From Oscillospiraceae bacterium (GTDB taxonomy: Bacteria; Bacillota; Clostridia; Oscillospirales; Acutalibacteraceae), in contig CAJTCS010000008.1 of the NCBI GenBank assembly GCA_910574995.1, positions 1-64,000 of the forward strand: a stretch of DNA of 64,000 bases, read 5' to 3'. Positions 16,724 to 25,261 of this stretch are shown piece by piece. Under the pieces are notes generated by a model that saw nothing but the letters and a program-made list of their open reading frames with translations, was not told the DNA's origin and searched no databases. The first letter of the stretch is position 1, and each line of letters opens with the position of its first letter. The position numbers and the translations under genes were made by a program.

Positions 16724-17433
16724 AACAACGATTTCCCCGCCTCTGTATCAGGGCGGCTTTCAGCAAAGGCGGCAAGTCCTTGCCTCGGCGTTCCGCCCGC
16801 CTCAAAATACCCGCGCAGGCTTTTGGGGACAAAGAGTATTTCTCCGGCACATTTTCCTGCAAAATCGCAGACAAGAAACAGGCGCCTGCGCCGCTGTGCT
16901 GTGCCGAAATATTGGGCGTCGTACATGCACCAAGCGAGATCAACTCCGACCCCTCGTACCATCCCGGCGTTTGCCCACCGTCCAGAATAAGGCATTGGAA
17001 TTTTGGCCTTTGTGAACGATTGCAGCACAGCCGCAAAGTCACGTCCTCCTGCGGACGACAGAGCGCCGGGGACGTTCTCGAACAGCGCGAACCTTGGGTA
17101 TCTACCATGTGTCGCCTCCCTCATTTCATCAATTATCCGTATGGCCTCCATGAAAAGGCCGCTCCGTTCGTCCGCCAGCCCCCGGCGCTGGCCCGCCATC
17201 GAAAGCCCCTGACACGGGCTGCCGAATGTCACGATGTCCACAGGCGGGAGTTTTCCGCCGTGGAGTTGGGTCACGTCCCCGGCGTGGGCCATATCCGGGA
17301 AATGCCGCTTCGTCACCGACACGCAGGCCGGGACGATCTCGCTTGCCCACAGGGATGTGATATTGTAAAAAGAAGCGGCGTAGGGAAAGCCCCCTATGCC
17401 GTCGAAAAGTGACGCTAATGTGTACTGCGGAAT
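16720..17433 (-). pseudogene. N-terminal half of frameshifted DNA (cytosine-5) methyltransferase
   Basis: This half carries motif I (LASLFDGIGGF), the catalytic motif IV (GSPCQGLSMAG), motif VI (FENVPG) and motif VIII (QRRRRLF), so the SAM-binding and catalytic core is intact. It ends after a frameshift at the G run at 16735-16738 with EAGKSLF and a stop. ICE methyltransferases without a cognate nuclease usually protect the element from host restriction. The start is not clear: an AAAGGAGG site lies before GTT-ATT at about 17433 with no ATG, GTG or TTG correctly placed. The more distant ATG 17523 would overlap the N6 methyltransferase gene by 68 bases. Confidence 0.8.
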
Positions 17434-17455
17434 AACGAAAAGCCTCCTTTCCGCC

Positions 17456-18007
17456 TCATAGTGTGATGTCGCTGTCCACTTCGTTGCCCCACACGTCCCA
17501 GCCTGGGGGCGACTGTCTGGCAAACAGCTCTATCCGGGGCAGGTCGCCCGCCAATTCCACAATCTTGTCACGGGCTACATCCGGCTTTTTGCTGTGCCGC
17601 TCTATGGGGCTGATGATAAATTGGTGGACAGCGTTGGAGTATCTTTTGGGCTTGCCCCGTTTGGCAAGCAGGCAGATTTCCGCGTTTCCCCGTGTCCAGT
17701 AGCCCAAGCCGTAGAACCAAGTCGGACTTTTTCGGTTCTGTTTCAGCCAGACAAAGGCCACGGTCTTATAAGCAAAGCCCCACGCCTTGATAAGCCGCAG
17801 GGCTTCCGGGAGTTGGGGAAACGTCGTCCACAGGAACAGCAGACTATCCTTTGCCGCCAGTTCTTCCACAGGCAGGGCGCACAGCTCGTCAATACTCATG
17901 GTGGGATAGTGATTTTCCGCCGCTCCCTGAATGTTCTTGCACTCGTACCGCCAGGGCGGGTCAGCGTAGATAATGCTGTATTTTTTGATAGCTTGTCCTC
18001 CCTCCAT
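17456..18007 (-). CDS. MT-A70 family N6-adenine DNA methyltransferase
   Basis: A 183-residue MT-A70-type methyltransferase with the catalytic DPPW at residues 16-19 (IIYADPPWRY), FLWTTFPQLPEAL and the SAM-binding end. It should methylate adenine N6 in DNA, probably to protect or mark the ICE. The start ATG 18007 overlaps the stop of the VirB6 gene in a TGATG arrangement, so reinitiation is likely; a GGAGG lies just after this ATG. It is followed by a cytosine methyltransferase, so the ICE once carried two orphan modification enzymes with no visible nuclease partner. Confidence 0.85.
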   Translation of the reverse strand: MEGGQAIKKYSIIYADPPWRYECKNIQGAAENHYPTMSIDELCALPVEELAAKDSLLFLWTTFPQLPEALRLIKAWGFAYKTVAFVWLKQNRKSPTWFYGLGYWTRGNAEICLLAKRGKPKRYSNAVHQFIISPIERHSKKPDVARDKIVELAGDLPRIELFARQSPPGWDVWGNEVDSDITL

Positions 18008-18870
18008 CAGTGGGCGGCAAACACGGCCTTGGCGATGCTCCCGGTCTTGAACAGGCAGAAGCACAACAGCACCGTATAGCCCATACACCCCCATATCGCC
18101 CCGGAAACGTCCCCGTCAAGGGCGATATTCTGTATCAGGACGGCGTAGATGCCCGTTACCACCATGATAAGGAACGCTTGGAAGCCCAGGGCAAAAAGGG
18201 ATTTCAAATAGCCCTGCCCCATGCCCCGCCACTCGCTGTTCCCAATGGTGGCAAGGGGGATAGGCCCCAGCGAGGTCACAAGGTATATTTCAATCAGCCT
18301 GCCATAGACCACAAGCATGATGCAGATGGAGAGAATATTCATCGTCAGCCCTACAAAGAGGGACTGGAACCACAGGCCCAGCAGACCGCCGATGTCCATA
18401 TCCGAAAGCCGGTTTTCCAGGTCGGTGACAACGGCTGTAATGTCGATGCTGGTATTGCCGATGATAACCCCGGCGCTCTGATTGACAACGCTCTGCGTCA
18501 GGTCGAACACGCCCATAACGATGTTCCAGGTGTTGGCTACCAGCAGGACAGCGGCGGCGGACTTGAACACCCAGCGGAACAGCATCCAACTGTCCATGTC
18601 GTGCATACTGTTCCGTTCCGCGATCAACTGTATCAGCTCGTAGCACATGATAAGGGCGAGGATAGCCCCGGCGATGGGGACGATCACCGTTTCCGACAGG
18701 CTGCGGAGCATATTGAACACGCCGCTGTTCCAGTCCTGCGGCGTGGCTCCCACGTCGGCGACGATCTCCCCCACTTTTCCGTTCACCGTGTCAAAAAGGC
18801 CGGTGAGGTTGCTGGTGATGCCGTCGATCAGCACACCCTTGAACCATTCTTCCAGCCAGTCAAGTATCAT
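18007..18870 (-). CDS. VirB6/TrbL-like polytopic conjugation protein (CD1112 family)
   Basis: A 287-residue protein beginning MILDWLEEWFKGVLIDGI, with an amphipathic start and about six transmembrane segments (for example IVPIAGAILALIMCYELI, SAAAVLLVANTWNIVMGV, LFVGLTMNILSICIMLVV). This is the pattern of the VirB6/TrbL-like CD0415/CD1112 family that forms the inner membrane channel of Gram-positive T4SS. It has an AAAGGAGG site. It lies between the interrupted Maff2 gene and the N6 methyltransferase, as expected for Tn1549-like ICEs. Confidence 0.85.
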   Translation of the reverse strand: MILDWLEEWFKGVLIDGITSNLTGLFDTVNGKVGEIVADVGATPQDWNSGVFNMLRSLSETVIVPIAGAILALIMCYELIQLIAERNSMHDMDSWMLFRWVFKSAAAVLLVANTWNIVMGVFDLTQSVVNQSAGVIIGNTSIDITAVVTDLENRLSDMDIGGLLGLWFQSLFVGLTMNILSICIMLVVYGRLIEIYLVTSLGPIPLATIGNSEWRGMGQGYLKSLFALGFQAFLIMVVTGIYAVLIQNIALDGDVSGAIWGCMGYTVLLCFCLFKTGSIAKAVFAAH

Positions 18871-18890
18871 GGGTCAAGCACCTCCTTTCC

Positions 18891-18923
18891 CGCGGCCCCC
18901 CGCCGGAGGGGCGGGAGGCCGCG
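18891..18923. promoter_or_regulatory. GC-rich hairpin between Maff2 and virB6-like genes
   Basis: CGCGGCC (18891-18897) pairs with GGCCGCG (18917-18923), with further G/C pairing inside. It lies just upstream of the ribosome site of the VirB6-like gene and has no T run. It may protect or process the mRNA. Confidence 0.4.
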
Positions 18924-18943
18924 AGGGGATTTAGCGGGGAACA

Positions 18944-19036
18944 TCAGCCCAGCAAGCCGGACAGCAGGGGAACCAGGGTAATGCCGATCAGGGCCACCCC
19001 TCCCCCGGCGACAAGCTGCTTGACGCCCTGCGATTT
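18944..19036 (-). pseudogene. Maff2 family protein, C-terminal half (cut by IME1)
   Basis: Reading leftwards from the IME1 end, the frame gives KSQGVKQLVAGGGVALIG followed by LVPLLSGLLG and a stop. This is the second transmembrane half of a Maff2 protein. The first half is at 28733-28857, beyond the insertion. Joined across the insertion the gene reads ...DNPGS-KSQGVKQ..., a normal Maff2 of about 75 residues. Maff2 proteins are small ICE membrane proteins (VirB2-like position) next to VirB6. Confidence 0.85.
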
Positions 19037-19118
19037 TGCTCATGTGAGATAAAGAAGTAAAAGAAGTGTAAAAAATTTTGCCGTTCCCTGTCCGGCTGAC
19101 TGCCGGACGGGTCGGGCT

Positions 19119-20741
19119 TTAGTCGGGCAACTCTACCTTGCCGACAAAAGAGTAATAGATTTCGATTTCCTGTCTGCGGAGCTTCCCCCGGCGTTTCCCG
19201 TCAAGGGCTTCCGATTCGTGGATAACGATTTTCTCCACAAACTCCCGTAACAGGGTAGGGGTGAGTTCCTCAAAGCTGGTGTACTTGCGTACCACTTTCA
19301 TAAACTTTTCAGCGTTTGCCGTGGCTTCCAGTGTCCTTGAAAGCTCGCCCTGCAGAACGGCGGCACGTTCTTTCAGTTCCTTTTGCTCGGCTTCGTAGTC
19401 TGCCGAAAGCTCCGTGAAACGCTCGTCCGATATGCGCCCGGTCACGCTGTCCTCATACAGCCGCTTGAAGATAGCGGAGAGTTCCGCAATCCTTTTTTCT
19501 GCCGCTTCCAGCTCTTTCTTCTTGGCGGCGTTCCGGCGTTTGCTCCCGTCCTCGGTCTGCTCGGTCAACAGCTTCATAAACCGGGCTTCGTGCTTGGTGG
19601 CGTAGCTGGTGACTTTCCGTAGGTTCTCGGTCACGCCCTCGGTCAAGAGGTCGGTGCGGATAAAGTGCGCCGTACAGTCTGCCGTGCGCTTCTTGTAGCT
19701 GCCGCATATGTAGCAGTCCTGCCGCCGTTTGTCCGTCTGATACCTCTGTTGGTACATGACGCTGCCGCAGTCGGCACAAAAGAGTATGCCGGAGAACAAG
19801 CCCACTTCATCATAGCGGTTGGGGCGTTTGCGCTGCTTGCGTAACTCCTGCACACGCTCCCATGTGTCACGGTCTATGATTGGCTCGTGGTGGTTCTCAA
19901 AGACTGCCTGTTTTTCTTTGGGGTTCTCCTTGCTCTGCTTTACCTTGTAGGACACTTTCTCGGTCTTGAAGTTCACAAGGCAGCCCGTGTACTCCCGGTT
20001 TTCAAGGATATGCGCCACGGTGTTTGTCGCCCATTTGCACTCATAGCCGGGGTGGTAGCGGCGTGTGCTTCCCGTCCGGCGGTATTCCAGCGTTCCCGGC
20101 GTGGGTGTCTGCTGCTCCGTGAGCATACGGGCTATCTTGGTCGGACCGTTCCCGGCAAGGCAAAGGCTGTAAATCTGCTTCACCACGGGGGCGGCTTCCT
20201 CGTCAATGATGAAATTTTCGTCCTCGTCCATGAGGTAGCCGTACACGGGCTTGCTTGTGACGGGCTTCCCGCTCATGCCTTTTGACCGTTTCACGGCTCT
20301 GATTTTCTTGCTCGTATCTCTCACCAGCCATTCGTTAAAAATGTTACGCAAGGGGGCAAAATCGTTGTCGCCCTGTGCGCTGTCAACGCCGTCATTGATT
20401 GCAATGAAACGGACGCCGTTCTGTGGGAAAATCATTTCCGTGTACATTCCCACTTGCAGATAGTTTCGCCCTAACCGTGACATATCCTTTACGATAACCG
20501 TTCCCACAAGCCCCGCTTCAATGTCGGCAAGCATGGACTGGAAGCCGGGTCTTTGGAAATTTGCCCCGGAGAATCCGTCGTCCGTGTACCATTTGAGGTT
20601 GGAAAAGCCGTTCTGTTTTGCGTAGGCTTCCAGGATTCGCTTCTGGTTGCTTATGGAGTTGGATTCGCCTTGAAGCGTGTCCTCGTGCGACAATCTCGGA
20701 TAAAGGGCGGTAATGAGTTTTTGGGTGGTCTGTCTTGGCAT
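19119..20741 (-). CDS. Large serine recombinase of IME1 (TnpX-like)
   Basis: A 540-residue serine recombinase. The resolvase domain starts ITALYPRLSHEDTLQGES with the catalytic serine in PRLS, followed by SRLGRNYL and [10 protein letters not shown] recombinase domain (about 170-280), a zinc ribbon (CADCGSVMYQ, CYICGSYKK) and a long C-terminal coiled coil follow. It ends YYSFVGKVELPD only about 70 bases from the element end, the usual arrangement for TnpX/TndX-type enzymes, which insert and excise without host factors. ATG 20741 has GGAGG at good spacing. The matched Maff2 insertions of IME1 and IME2 suggest it is site-specific for that gene. Confidence 0.92.
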   Translation of the reverse strand: MPRQTTQKLITALYPRLSHEDTLQGESNSISNQKRILEAYAKQNGFSNLKWYTDDGFSGANFQRPGFQSMLADIEAGLVGTVIVKDMSRLGRNYLQVGMYTEMIFPQNGVRFIAINDGVDSAQGDNDFAPLRNIFNEWLVRDTSKKIRAVKRSKGMSGKPVTSKPVYGYLMDEDENFIIDEEAAPVVKQIYSLCLAGNGPTKIARMLTEQQTPTPGTLEYRRTGSTRRYHPGYECKWATNTVAHILENREYTGCLVNFKTEKVSYKVKQSKENPKEKQAVFENHHEPIIDRDTWERVQELRKQRKRPNRYDEVGLFSGILFCADCGSVMYQQRYQTDKRRQDCYICGSYKKRTADCTAHFIRTDLLTEGVTENLRKVTSYATKHEARFMKLLTEQTEDGSKRRNAAKKKELEAAEKRIAELSAIFKRLYEDSVTGRISDERFTELSADYEAEQKELKERAAVLQGELSRTLEATANAEKFMKVVRKYTSFEELTPTLLREFVEKIVIHESEALDGKRRGKLRRQEIEIYYSFVGKVELPD

Positions 20742-20870
20742 AATGTCCTCCATTTCCGACAGCCAGCCCCACTATTCCGTATGTTTATTATACCATAGGG
20801 CGGGGCTGGCTGTACAGTCTTTTTTGCTTCTTTACCGCCCGTCAAAATGACGGTTTTTATCTGCGGGTTG

Positions 20871-21062
20871 TCATGCGCTGTAAATCGGCTTGTGTCCGGC
20901 TGCGCTTTCGGCTTCCAGCACTTTCATCATCTTGTCGGCGGCGGTGGCGGTAGTGCCTTGTTTGAAATAGCCGGAAACCACAAGGACGGTGTTCCCCCGG
21001 CGTACTTCTGTCACGCAATCCGGGCGGCGGGTGGGGCGGTCTTTTTTCATGGTGTCGGTCAT
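20871..21062 (-). CDS. tnpW: TnpW family transposon-encoded protein
   Basis: A 63-residue basic protein (MTDTMKKDRPTRRPDCVTEV, then GNTVLVVSGYFKQG and a helical end with ADKMMKVLEAE). The beta-strand plus helix pattern fits TnpW proteins of Tn4451-like elements, which lie next to the recombinase and have no proven role. ATG 21062 overlaps the DnaC-like gene stop (ATGA) and has an AAGGAG site eight bases upstream. Confidence 0.7.
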   Translation of the reverse strand: MTDTMKKDRPTRRPDCVTEVRRGNTVLVVSGYFKQGTTATAADKMMKVLEAESAAGHKPIYSA

Positions 21063-21913
21063 AGGCAAATCTCCTTTCCGTTCAGCAGCTTTTTAAGGCG
21101 TTCCATTTTCTCCCTTGCTCTGGCTTTTCTGAAATTTTCCCCGGTAATGCGGACGGGGGTACACATTTCTGTAAGGCGGTCATAAATGCGGGCGTGGGCG
21201 GTGTCCTCCGGGTTCTGCAATTCCTCCAGCGTCAAATTTGTGGTGACAATCAGCGGCTTTTGGCTGCGGTATCGGCTGTCAATCACGTTATAGACTTGCT
21301 CTAAGCCATATTCCGTGCCACGCTCCATGCCGAAATCGTCAAGGATAAGCAGAGGGAAGCTGCAAAGGCGGGCTATGTACTCGTTCCTGTCCTTGTAGCT
21401 GGCGGCAAGGTCGTTGAGTATCAAGGCAAAGTTTGTCATGCACACGGAAACCTCTTTCTCCATAAGGGCATTGGCAACACACCCGGCAAAATAGCTTTTG
21501 CCTGTGCCGACATTCCCCCACAAAATCAATCCATAGTTCCCGGTGCTTACCCGTTCCCATTGCTCCACATAGGAATAGGCTTTGTGCATTTGGGGGCATT
21601 TCCCGTTGTCGTTTTCAAACGTCCATTCCCGCATAGCCGGGTCTGTAAATCCCTTTCGTTTCAGCCGTTCCACTTCCTCCCGGTGCTTGTATTCCCGGTG
21701 GCTGGCTTCCAGCGTTTCCCGGCGTTTGCGCTGGCAGTCACATTCTTTCGGGTGGCGGTCACGTCCGAAAAGGTTTTTCCCCTCGGTGAAGTAGGCTTCT
21801 TTGGGCTGGCGGCAGCTCCCGCAGTACAAAAGCCCGTCCTCGCCCGTGTAGTCCTCCGGCTGTGGCTCTGCTTCTGTGGCAAGCCGGAAAATGGCGTTAT
21901 CATAATCACACAT
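21059..21913 (-). CDS. DnaC/IstB-like AAA+ ATPase (helicase loader)
   Basis: A 284-residue protein with an N-terminal zinc-finger-like cluster (LYCGSCRQPKEAY, ECDCQRKRR) and an AAA+ core: Walker A GNVGTGKS near residue 134, Walker B LLILDDFGMERG, and sensor-I TTNLTLEEL. This is the DnaC helicase-loader type. Next to a replisome-organizer gene, it suggests that the excised IME can replicate autonomously by loading the host helicase, and the DnaA-box palindrome at 28487 would suit this. ATG 21913 has an AAGGAGG site. It is coupled to TnpW by a 4-base overlap. Confidence 0.85.
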   Translation of the reverse strand: MCDYDNAIFRLATEAEPQPEDYTGEDGLLYCGSCRQPKEAYFTEGKNLFGRDRHPKECDCQRKRRETLEASHREYKHREEVERLKRKGFTDPAMREWTFENDNGKCPQMHKAYSYVEQWERVSTGNYGLILWGNVGTGKSYFAGCVANALMEKEVSVCMTNFALILNDLAASYKDRNEYIARLCSFPLLILDDFGMERGTEYGLEQVYNVIDSRYRSQKPLIVTTNLTLEELQNPEDTAHARIYDRLTEMCTPVRITGENFRKARAREKMERLKKLLNGKEICL

Positions 21914-21975
21914 AAAATCGTCCTCCTTGTTCATGGTCTTTTACGCCCTGTTTACGGGGCGTTGTGTCTATGCGG

Positions 21976-22740
21976 TCAAAGGCTCTCGCCCTCTTTGTAG
22001 GAATAATCGGGGATTCCTTTTTTCGGCTTCCCCTTTGCCTTGTCATCAGCCGCCCAACGCCGGATAGTGGCGGCATGGTTCTTGTATTTCTTCCCGCTGG
22101 AAGCGATATAGCCGGATAAGCGGTCTATGTAATACTCCCATTTGCCGGGAAGTTCCTCTTGCAGCTCCGCAAGCTCTTTTTCTGACAAAAATACGTTTTC
22201 ATATCTGCCAAAAGGGGCGGGGGCTGTCTGTCCTTTCTTTAGCTCTCCCTCTCTCTTTATCTCTAACTCTATATCTATCTCTTTCTCTATCTCTATCTCT
22301 GGTGGACAAATGTCCGCCCCGTCTGGTGGACGTTTGTCCGCCACGGCTTCCGGCAAGGCTTTCTGTTCCTGTAAAGCCAGCCTTGCACGGCGTTTCCTCT
22401 CCCCCTCGGTAGAGGACTGACCGATTAAGAGTTCTATGTTGCTCATGTACAAAGCCCCATTCTGCAAGGGTTCTACAAGCCCCAGTTTCATAAAAATCTG
22501 CAAAGCCCTTTCTACTGTGCCGACTTGCTGGCGGGTGATGGTGGCTATCATCTGTGCGGTGTAGGGGATATTCTCGGCAAGCTGGAGCTTTCCCCCGTTT
22601 TTCAGCGATTTTAGGTACATCTTCAAGAGAATGTTTGAGTAGAGCATACCGTCCTGCATACTTTCCAGCAGCACGATAGCGTCCTCGTCAAAATAGCTCT
22701 CTTTCAGCTTTAGGTAGTAATATTTGCGGTTGTCTGCCAT
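21976..22740 (-). CDS. Phage replisome organizer / DnaD-like replication initiator
   Basis: A 254-residue protein. Residues 1-120 form the phage replisome organizer N-terminal winged helix (YYYLKLKESYFDEDAIVLLE, RQQVGTVERALQIFMKLGL). A variable acidic linker follows, then a C-terminal DnaD-like helical domain (WEYYIDRLSGYIASSGKKYK, AATIRRWAADD). It probably binds the element origin and recruits the DnaC-like protein encoded next. The linker (around residues 145-167) is encoded by a run of CTATCT-like hexamers at 22255-22310, so its length could vary by slippage. It starts at ATG 22740 with GGAGG. Confidence 0.8.
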   Translation of the reverse strand: MADNRKYYYLKLKESYFDEDAIVLLESMQDGMLYSNILLKMYLKSLKNGGKLQLAENIPYTAQMIATITRQQVGTVERALQIFMKLGLVEPLQNGALYMSNIELLIGQSSTEGERKRRARLALQEQKALPEAVADKRPPDGADICPPEIEIEKEIDIELEIKREGELKKGQTAPAPFGRYENVFLSEKELAELQEELPGKWEYYIDRLSGYIASSGKKYKNHAATIRRWAADDKAKGKPKKGIPDYSYKEGESL

Positions 22741-22854
22741 TCGTTCCTCCTTTGGTCTGTTCTGTGGCTTCTGTTACGCAATTAAAGCGGCTTTTGTGGG
22801 GGTAAAGGATAAATGTACCGCCTACCCGTTGAGGGCGGTCAAAAAAGCCTTGAT

Positions 22855-23241
22855 TTACGGGGGTTTGGAATATCCTAAAGCGTGACATTTATCCCTCTGT
22901 TTCCGCTTGCGCTGTGCGGCTCTGATTCTTTTCATGCGTCCGGCGCAATCCGGGCAGTATTTCCCCCGGTTTGACTTGGGGAGAAAATAGCCGCCGCACT
23001 CGGTACAGCGTTTCCTGTCTGCCCGGTGGAGTAGGGCGGCTTCCAGTTTCCCGTCCAGCGGCAGCACGGCGGCTATGAACCAGCGGCATATAAGCGAATA
23101 GCTGATACTCTGGACGCATACGCAAGGCTCGCCGTTATCCAGCAAGATACAGTTGCCGTTATCGTAGTTGCAGCACTCATGCACAAGGCGGCGGGCGGCT
23201 CTGTGTTGCTGGTAGTCCATGTATGGGCGTTTACCGTTCAT
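22855..23241 (-). CDS. Cysteine-rich VLP domain protein
   Basis: A 128-residue protein (start MNGKRPYMDYQQHRAARRLV) with an N-terminal Cys-rich part (HECCNYDNGNCILL, EPCVCVQS) and a C-terminal zinc ribbon (CTECGGYFLPKSNRGKYCPDC) followed by a basic tail. It matches the Cys-rich VLP family found in Gram-positive IMEs just after the relaxase gene; its function is unknown, possibly DNA binding in relaxosome or copy control. ATG 23241 lies inside the end of the relaxase gene, overlapping it by 11 bases. Confidence 0.8.
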   Translation of the reverse strand: MNGKRPYMDYQQHRAARRLVHECCNYDNGNCILLDNGEPCVCVQSISYSLICRWFIAAVLPLDGKLEAALLHRADRKRCTECGGYFLPKSNRGKYCPDCAGRMKRIRAAQRKRKQRDKCHALGYSKPP

Positions 23242-24871
23242 TTTCCCGCCCCTTTCCCCGTTCCGGCTCACGGCGCAATATTTTGTCAAGATTGCTTTTC
23301 ACGGTCTGCAATTCCCGGACGTTCTCTTTCTTCTCCCGGTACTCGTTGTAAAGGGCGTTTTTCTCTTTGGTAAGCTGCTCAATCTCCGTTTGTAAGGTCT
23401 TGGAAGCTGGCAGTTTGGTAATGCCCTGTGCCTTGAAATACCGGGCGGCAGATTCGGAAATGATAAACTTGCTTTCGTGCTGCTCCCGGTAGGCTCTCCG
23501 GGCTTTCTCCGTTTTCTGCGCCCTAAGTCCATCACGGGCTGGCTTGGTCTTGATGTAGGCTAATAGCTGTTTCTGCAAGTCCTTTTTCTCCCGCAAGGTG
23601 CTTTCCACGGCTTTCAGCTTCCCGGTCACTTCATGCAGCCCGGCACTGGCGGCGGCAAGGGCGGTTTCCAGTTCCTCCGGGGAAGAAAAGCCGGATTCCT
23701 CGTAAACGCTCATGGTCGCCGCCATTTGCTTTAGATTGTGAACAGCCGCCCAGCGGTCATATCCTATACCCTTGCCCTCGGCTCGTTTCGCTTCCCGGTC
23801 TACCATGCGTTGTACTCCGTCATTTTTCGGGGCGTTTACAGCGGCTTTGTTGCGCTGTAAGCGGTCTTTTATGCTGCGGGGGTATTCCTGTTTGGGTAGG
23901 GGCGTTTCGGCGGCTCTGGCGGCGTTCTGTGCGTTTATGGTGAGTGCTTCCAGTACGGCGGCACGGTCAAAATCATCACCCAGTTTCCGGGCGGTGATGG
24001 GCTTCGTCCTGTCCGGCGTGAGATAGCTCAATCTCCCCCGGCTCTCTTTGACGGTCACGCCCTCCCGGAGCAGCAGAGAGGAAAAGTCGTCAAAGGTGGC
24101 AGCGGCGGCAAGGGCTTTCCGTATGGTCTTCCTTAGCTTTTCCTTGTCGGTTTCAAACTTGGTCTGTTTGGGCGGCTCTCCCGTGGCGGCTTGGGAAGCG
24201 TTCTCCTTATCCAGTGCGGCTTGTCCTTTCCGCTTCGCCCAATACTCACGCTCGGTAATGCGGTTCTTGCTCCCGTTCAGCAAGTCAATCTGATAGAGGT
24301 TTTCCCGGTGGCACATCTCCATGACTTCCGCTTTGAAGTATTCCATAGCTGCGTCCGTACAGCGGTACTTACAGCCCTCCCTTGTGTCCGCTGGTCTTTC
24401 CATGTACGGCAAAAGTGGTACTTCCGCAATCCGCAAAGAATTGATTACGATATGCACATGAATGTTGCCGCTGTGGTTATGCCCGTCCGGGTGGGTGCAT
24501 ACAAGGGCTTGGTGTCCGGGAAAATGTTCTTTACAGAACTGCTCGCCTAACTGTTGCGCCCGGTCAACCGTCAAGCCGTTGTCGGGTGCGTCACGGGGGT
24601 CAAAACTGATAATGTAATGGTGGCTTTTCACGTCCTCCCGTTTCTGGTTCTTGCCGTATTTCAGATTGGAGCGCATACACGCTATGGCGAAATCTTCCCC
24701 GCCGCAATTCAGAGAGGAAATGCGGTAATCGTCACGGGGGAGAAGCCGCCTATTTTTATCAAGGGTGGGCTTCATGGTAAACTCGTCATGCTCAAAAGTT
24801 AGGTACTGCTCGGCAGCTCCATAGTCGGCATTTTTAGAGCTGATATGTTTGAATGTTGCCAACGGCTTCAC
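23231..24871 (-). CDS. Relaxase/mobilization nuclease of IME1 (MOBP type)
   Basis: A 546-residue relaxase. The N-terminal nuclease domain has the tyrosine-containing start (KPLATFKHISSKNADYGA), the second motif and the metal-binding histidines (HPDGHNHSGNIHVHIVI, about residues 130-145). The C-terminal half is a long helical, charged region. It nicks oriT and pilots the strand into a conjugation channel. It begins inside the MobC gene (overlap 38 bases) and is followed by the Cys-rich gene. The same family is cut short in IME2, where only the nuclease domain remains. Confidence 0.9.
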   Translation of the reverse strand: MKPLATFKHISSKNADYGAAEQYLTFEHDEFTMKPTLDKNRRLLPRDDYRISSLNCGGEDFAIACMRSNLKYGKNQKREDVKSHHYIISFDPRDAPDNGLTVDRAQQLGEQFCKEHFPGHQALVCTHPDGHNHSGNIHVHIVINSLRIAEVPLLPYMERPADTREGCKYRCTDAAMEYFKAEVMEMCHRENLYQIDLLNGSKNRITEREYWAKRKGQAALDKENASQAATGEPPKQTKFETDKEKLRKTIRKALAAAATFDDFSSLLLREGVTVKESRGRLSYLTPDRTKPITARKLGDDFDRAAVLEALTINAQNAARAAETPLPKQEYPRSIKDRLQRNKAAVNAPKNDGVQRMVDREAKRAEGKGIGYDRWAAVHNLKQMAATMSVYEESGFSSPEELETALAAASAGLHEVTGKLKAVESTLREKKDLQKQLLAYIKTKPARDGLRAQKTEKARRAYREQHESKFIISESAARYFKAQGITKLPASKTLQTEIEQLTKEKNALYNEYREKKENVRELQTVKSNLDKILRREPERGKGRENER

Positions 24872-25229
24872 CTACTTTCTGCAAGACTTCAAACTTCAAG
24901 GCGGCAAGCTCCGCTGTGGCGGCTCGTACCTCTTGGGAGAGGGCGTTATAAGGTGCGCTGTACTCATTCAGACAGCGGGCAATCTGATTCAAGTTGCCGC
25001 CGATTTTCCCGTACTCGGTTGTGAGTTTCCCAACGGCAGATAATAATTCATCATTGACCGGGGAAACGGTGATAACCGGGCGTATGCTTGACTTGATAAG
25101 GGCTTGCCGGATAAACTCGGCTTGGCTCATTTTGCAGAGGGTGACACGCTCGGAAAACTCGGCGTATTCTTCCTCGGTCAAGCGTGTCTTGATTACCCGG
25201 TGACGGTGTGGCGTGTTGTATCTTTTCAT
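24834..25229 (-). CDS. mobC: MobC-like relaxosome accessory protein
   Basis: A 131-residue protein with an N-terminal ribbon-helix-helix type pattern (HRVIKTRLTEEEYAEFSERV, KMSQAEFIRQALI) and the conserved MobC domain (GGNLNQIARCLNEY). It helps the relaxase open oriT. ATG 25229 has an AAAGGAGG site; a longer upstream frame overlaps the conserved mob leader and lacks a ribosome site. It overlaps the relaxase gene. The IME2 homologue at 40951 is nearly identical. Confidence 0.88.
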   Translation of the reverse strand: MKRYNTPHRHRVIKTRLTEEEYAEFSERVTLCKMSQAEFIRQALIKSSIRPVITVSPVNDELLSAVGKLTTEYGKIGGNLNQIARCLNEYSAPYNALSQEVRAATAELAALKFEVLQKVGEAVGNIQTYQL

Positions 25230-25261
25230 GGCTGTGAACCTCCTTTCGTGGGTGGATTTTT

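Noticed and set aside
22255-22310. Repeat run considered as a CRISPR or tandem repeat array
   Set aside because: It is a short hexamer run within a coding linker without spacers; no CRISPR array is seen anywhere in the window.
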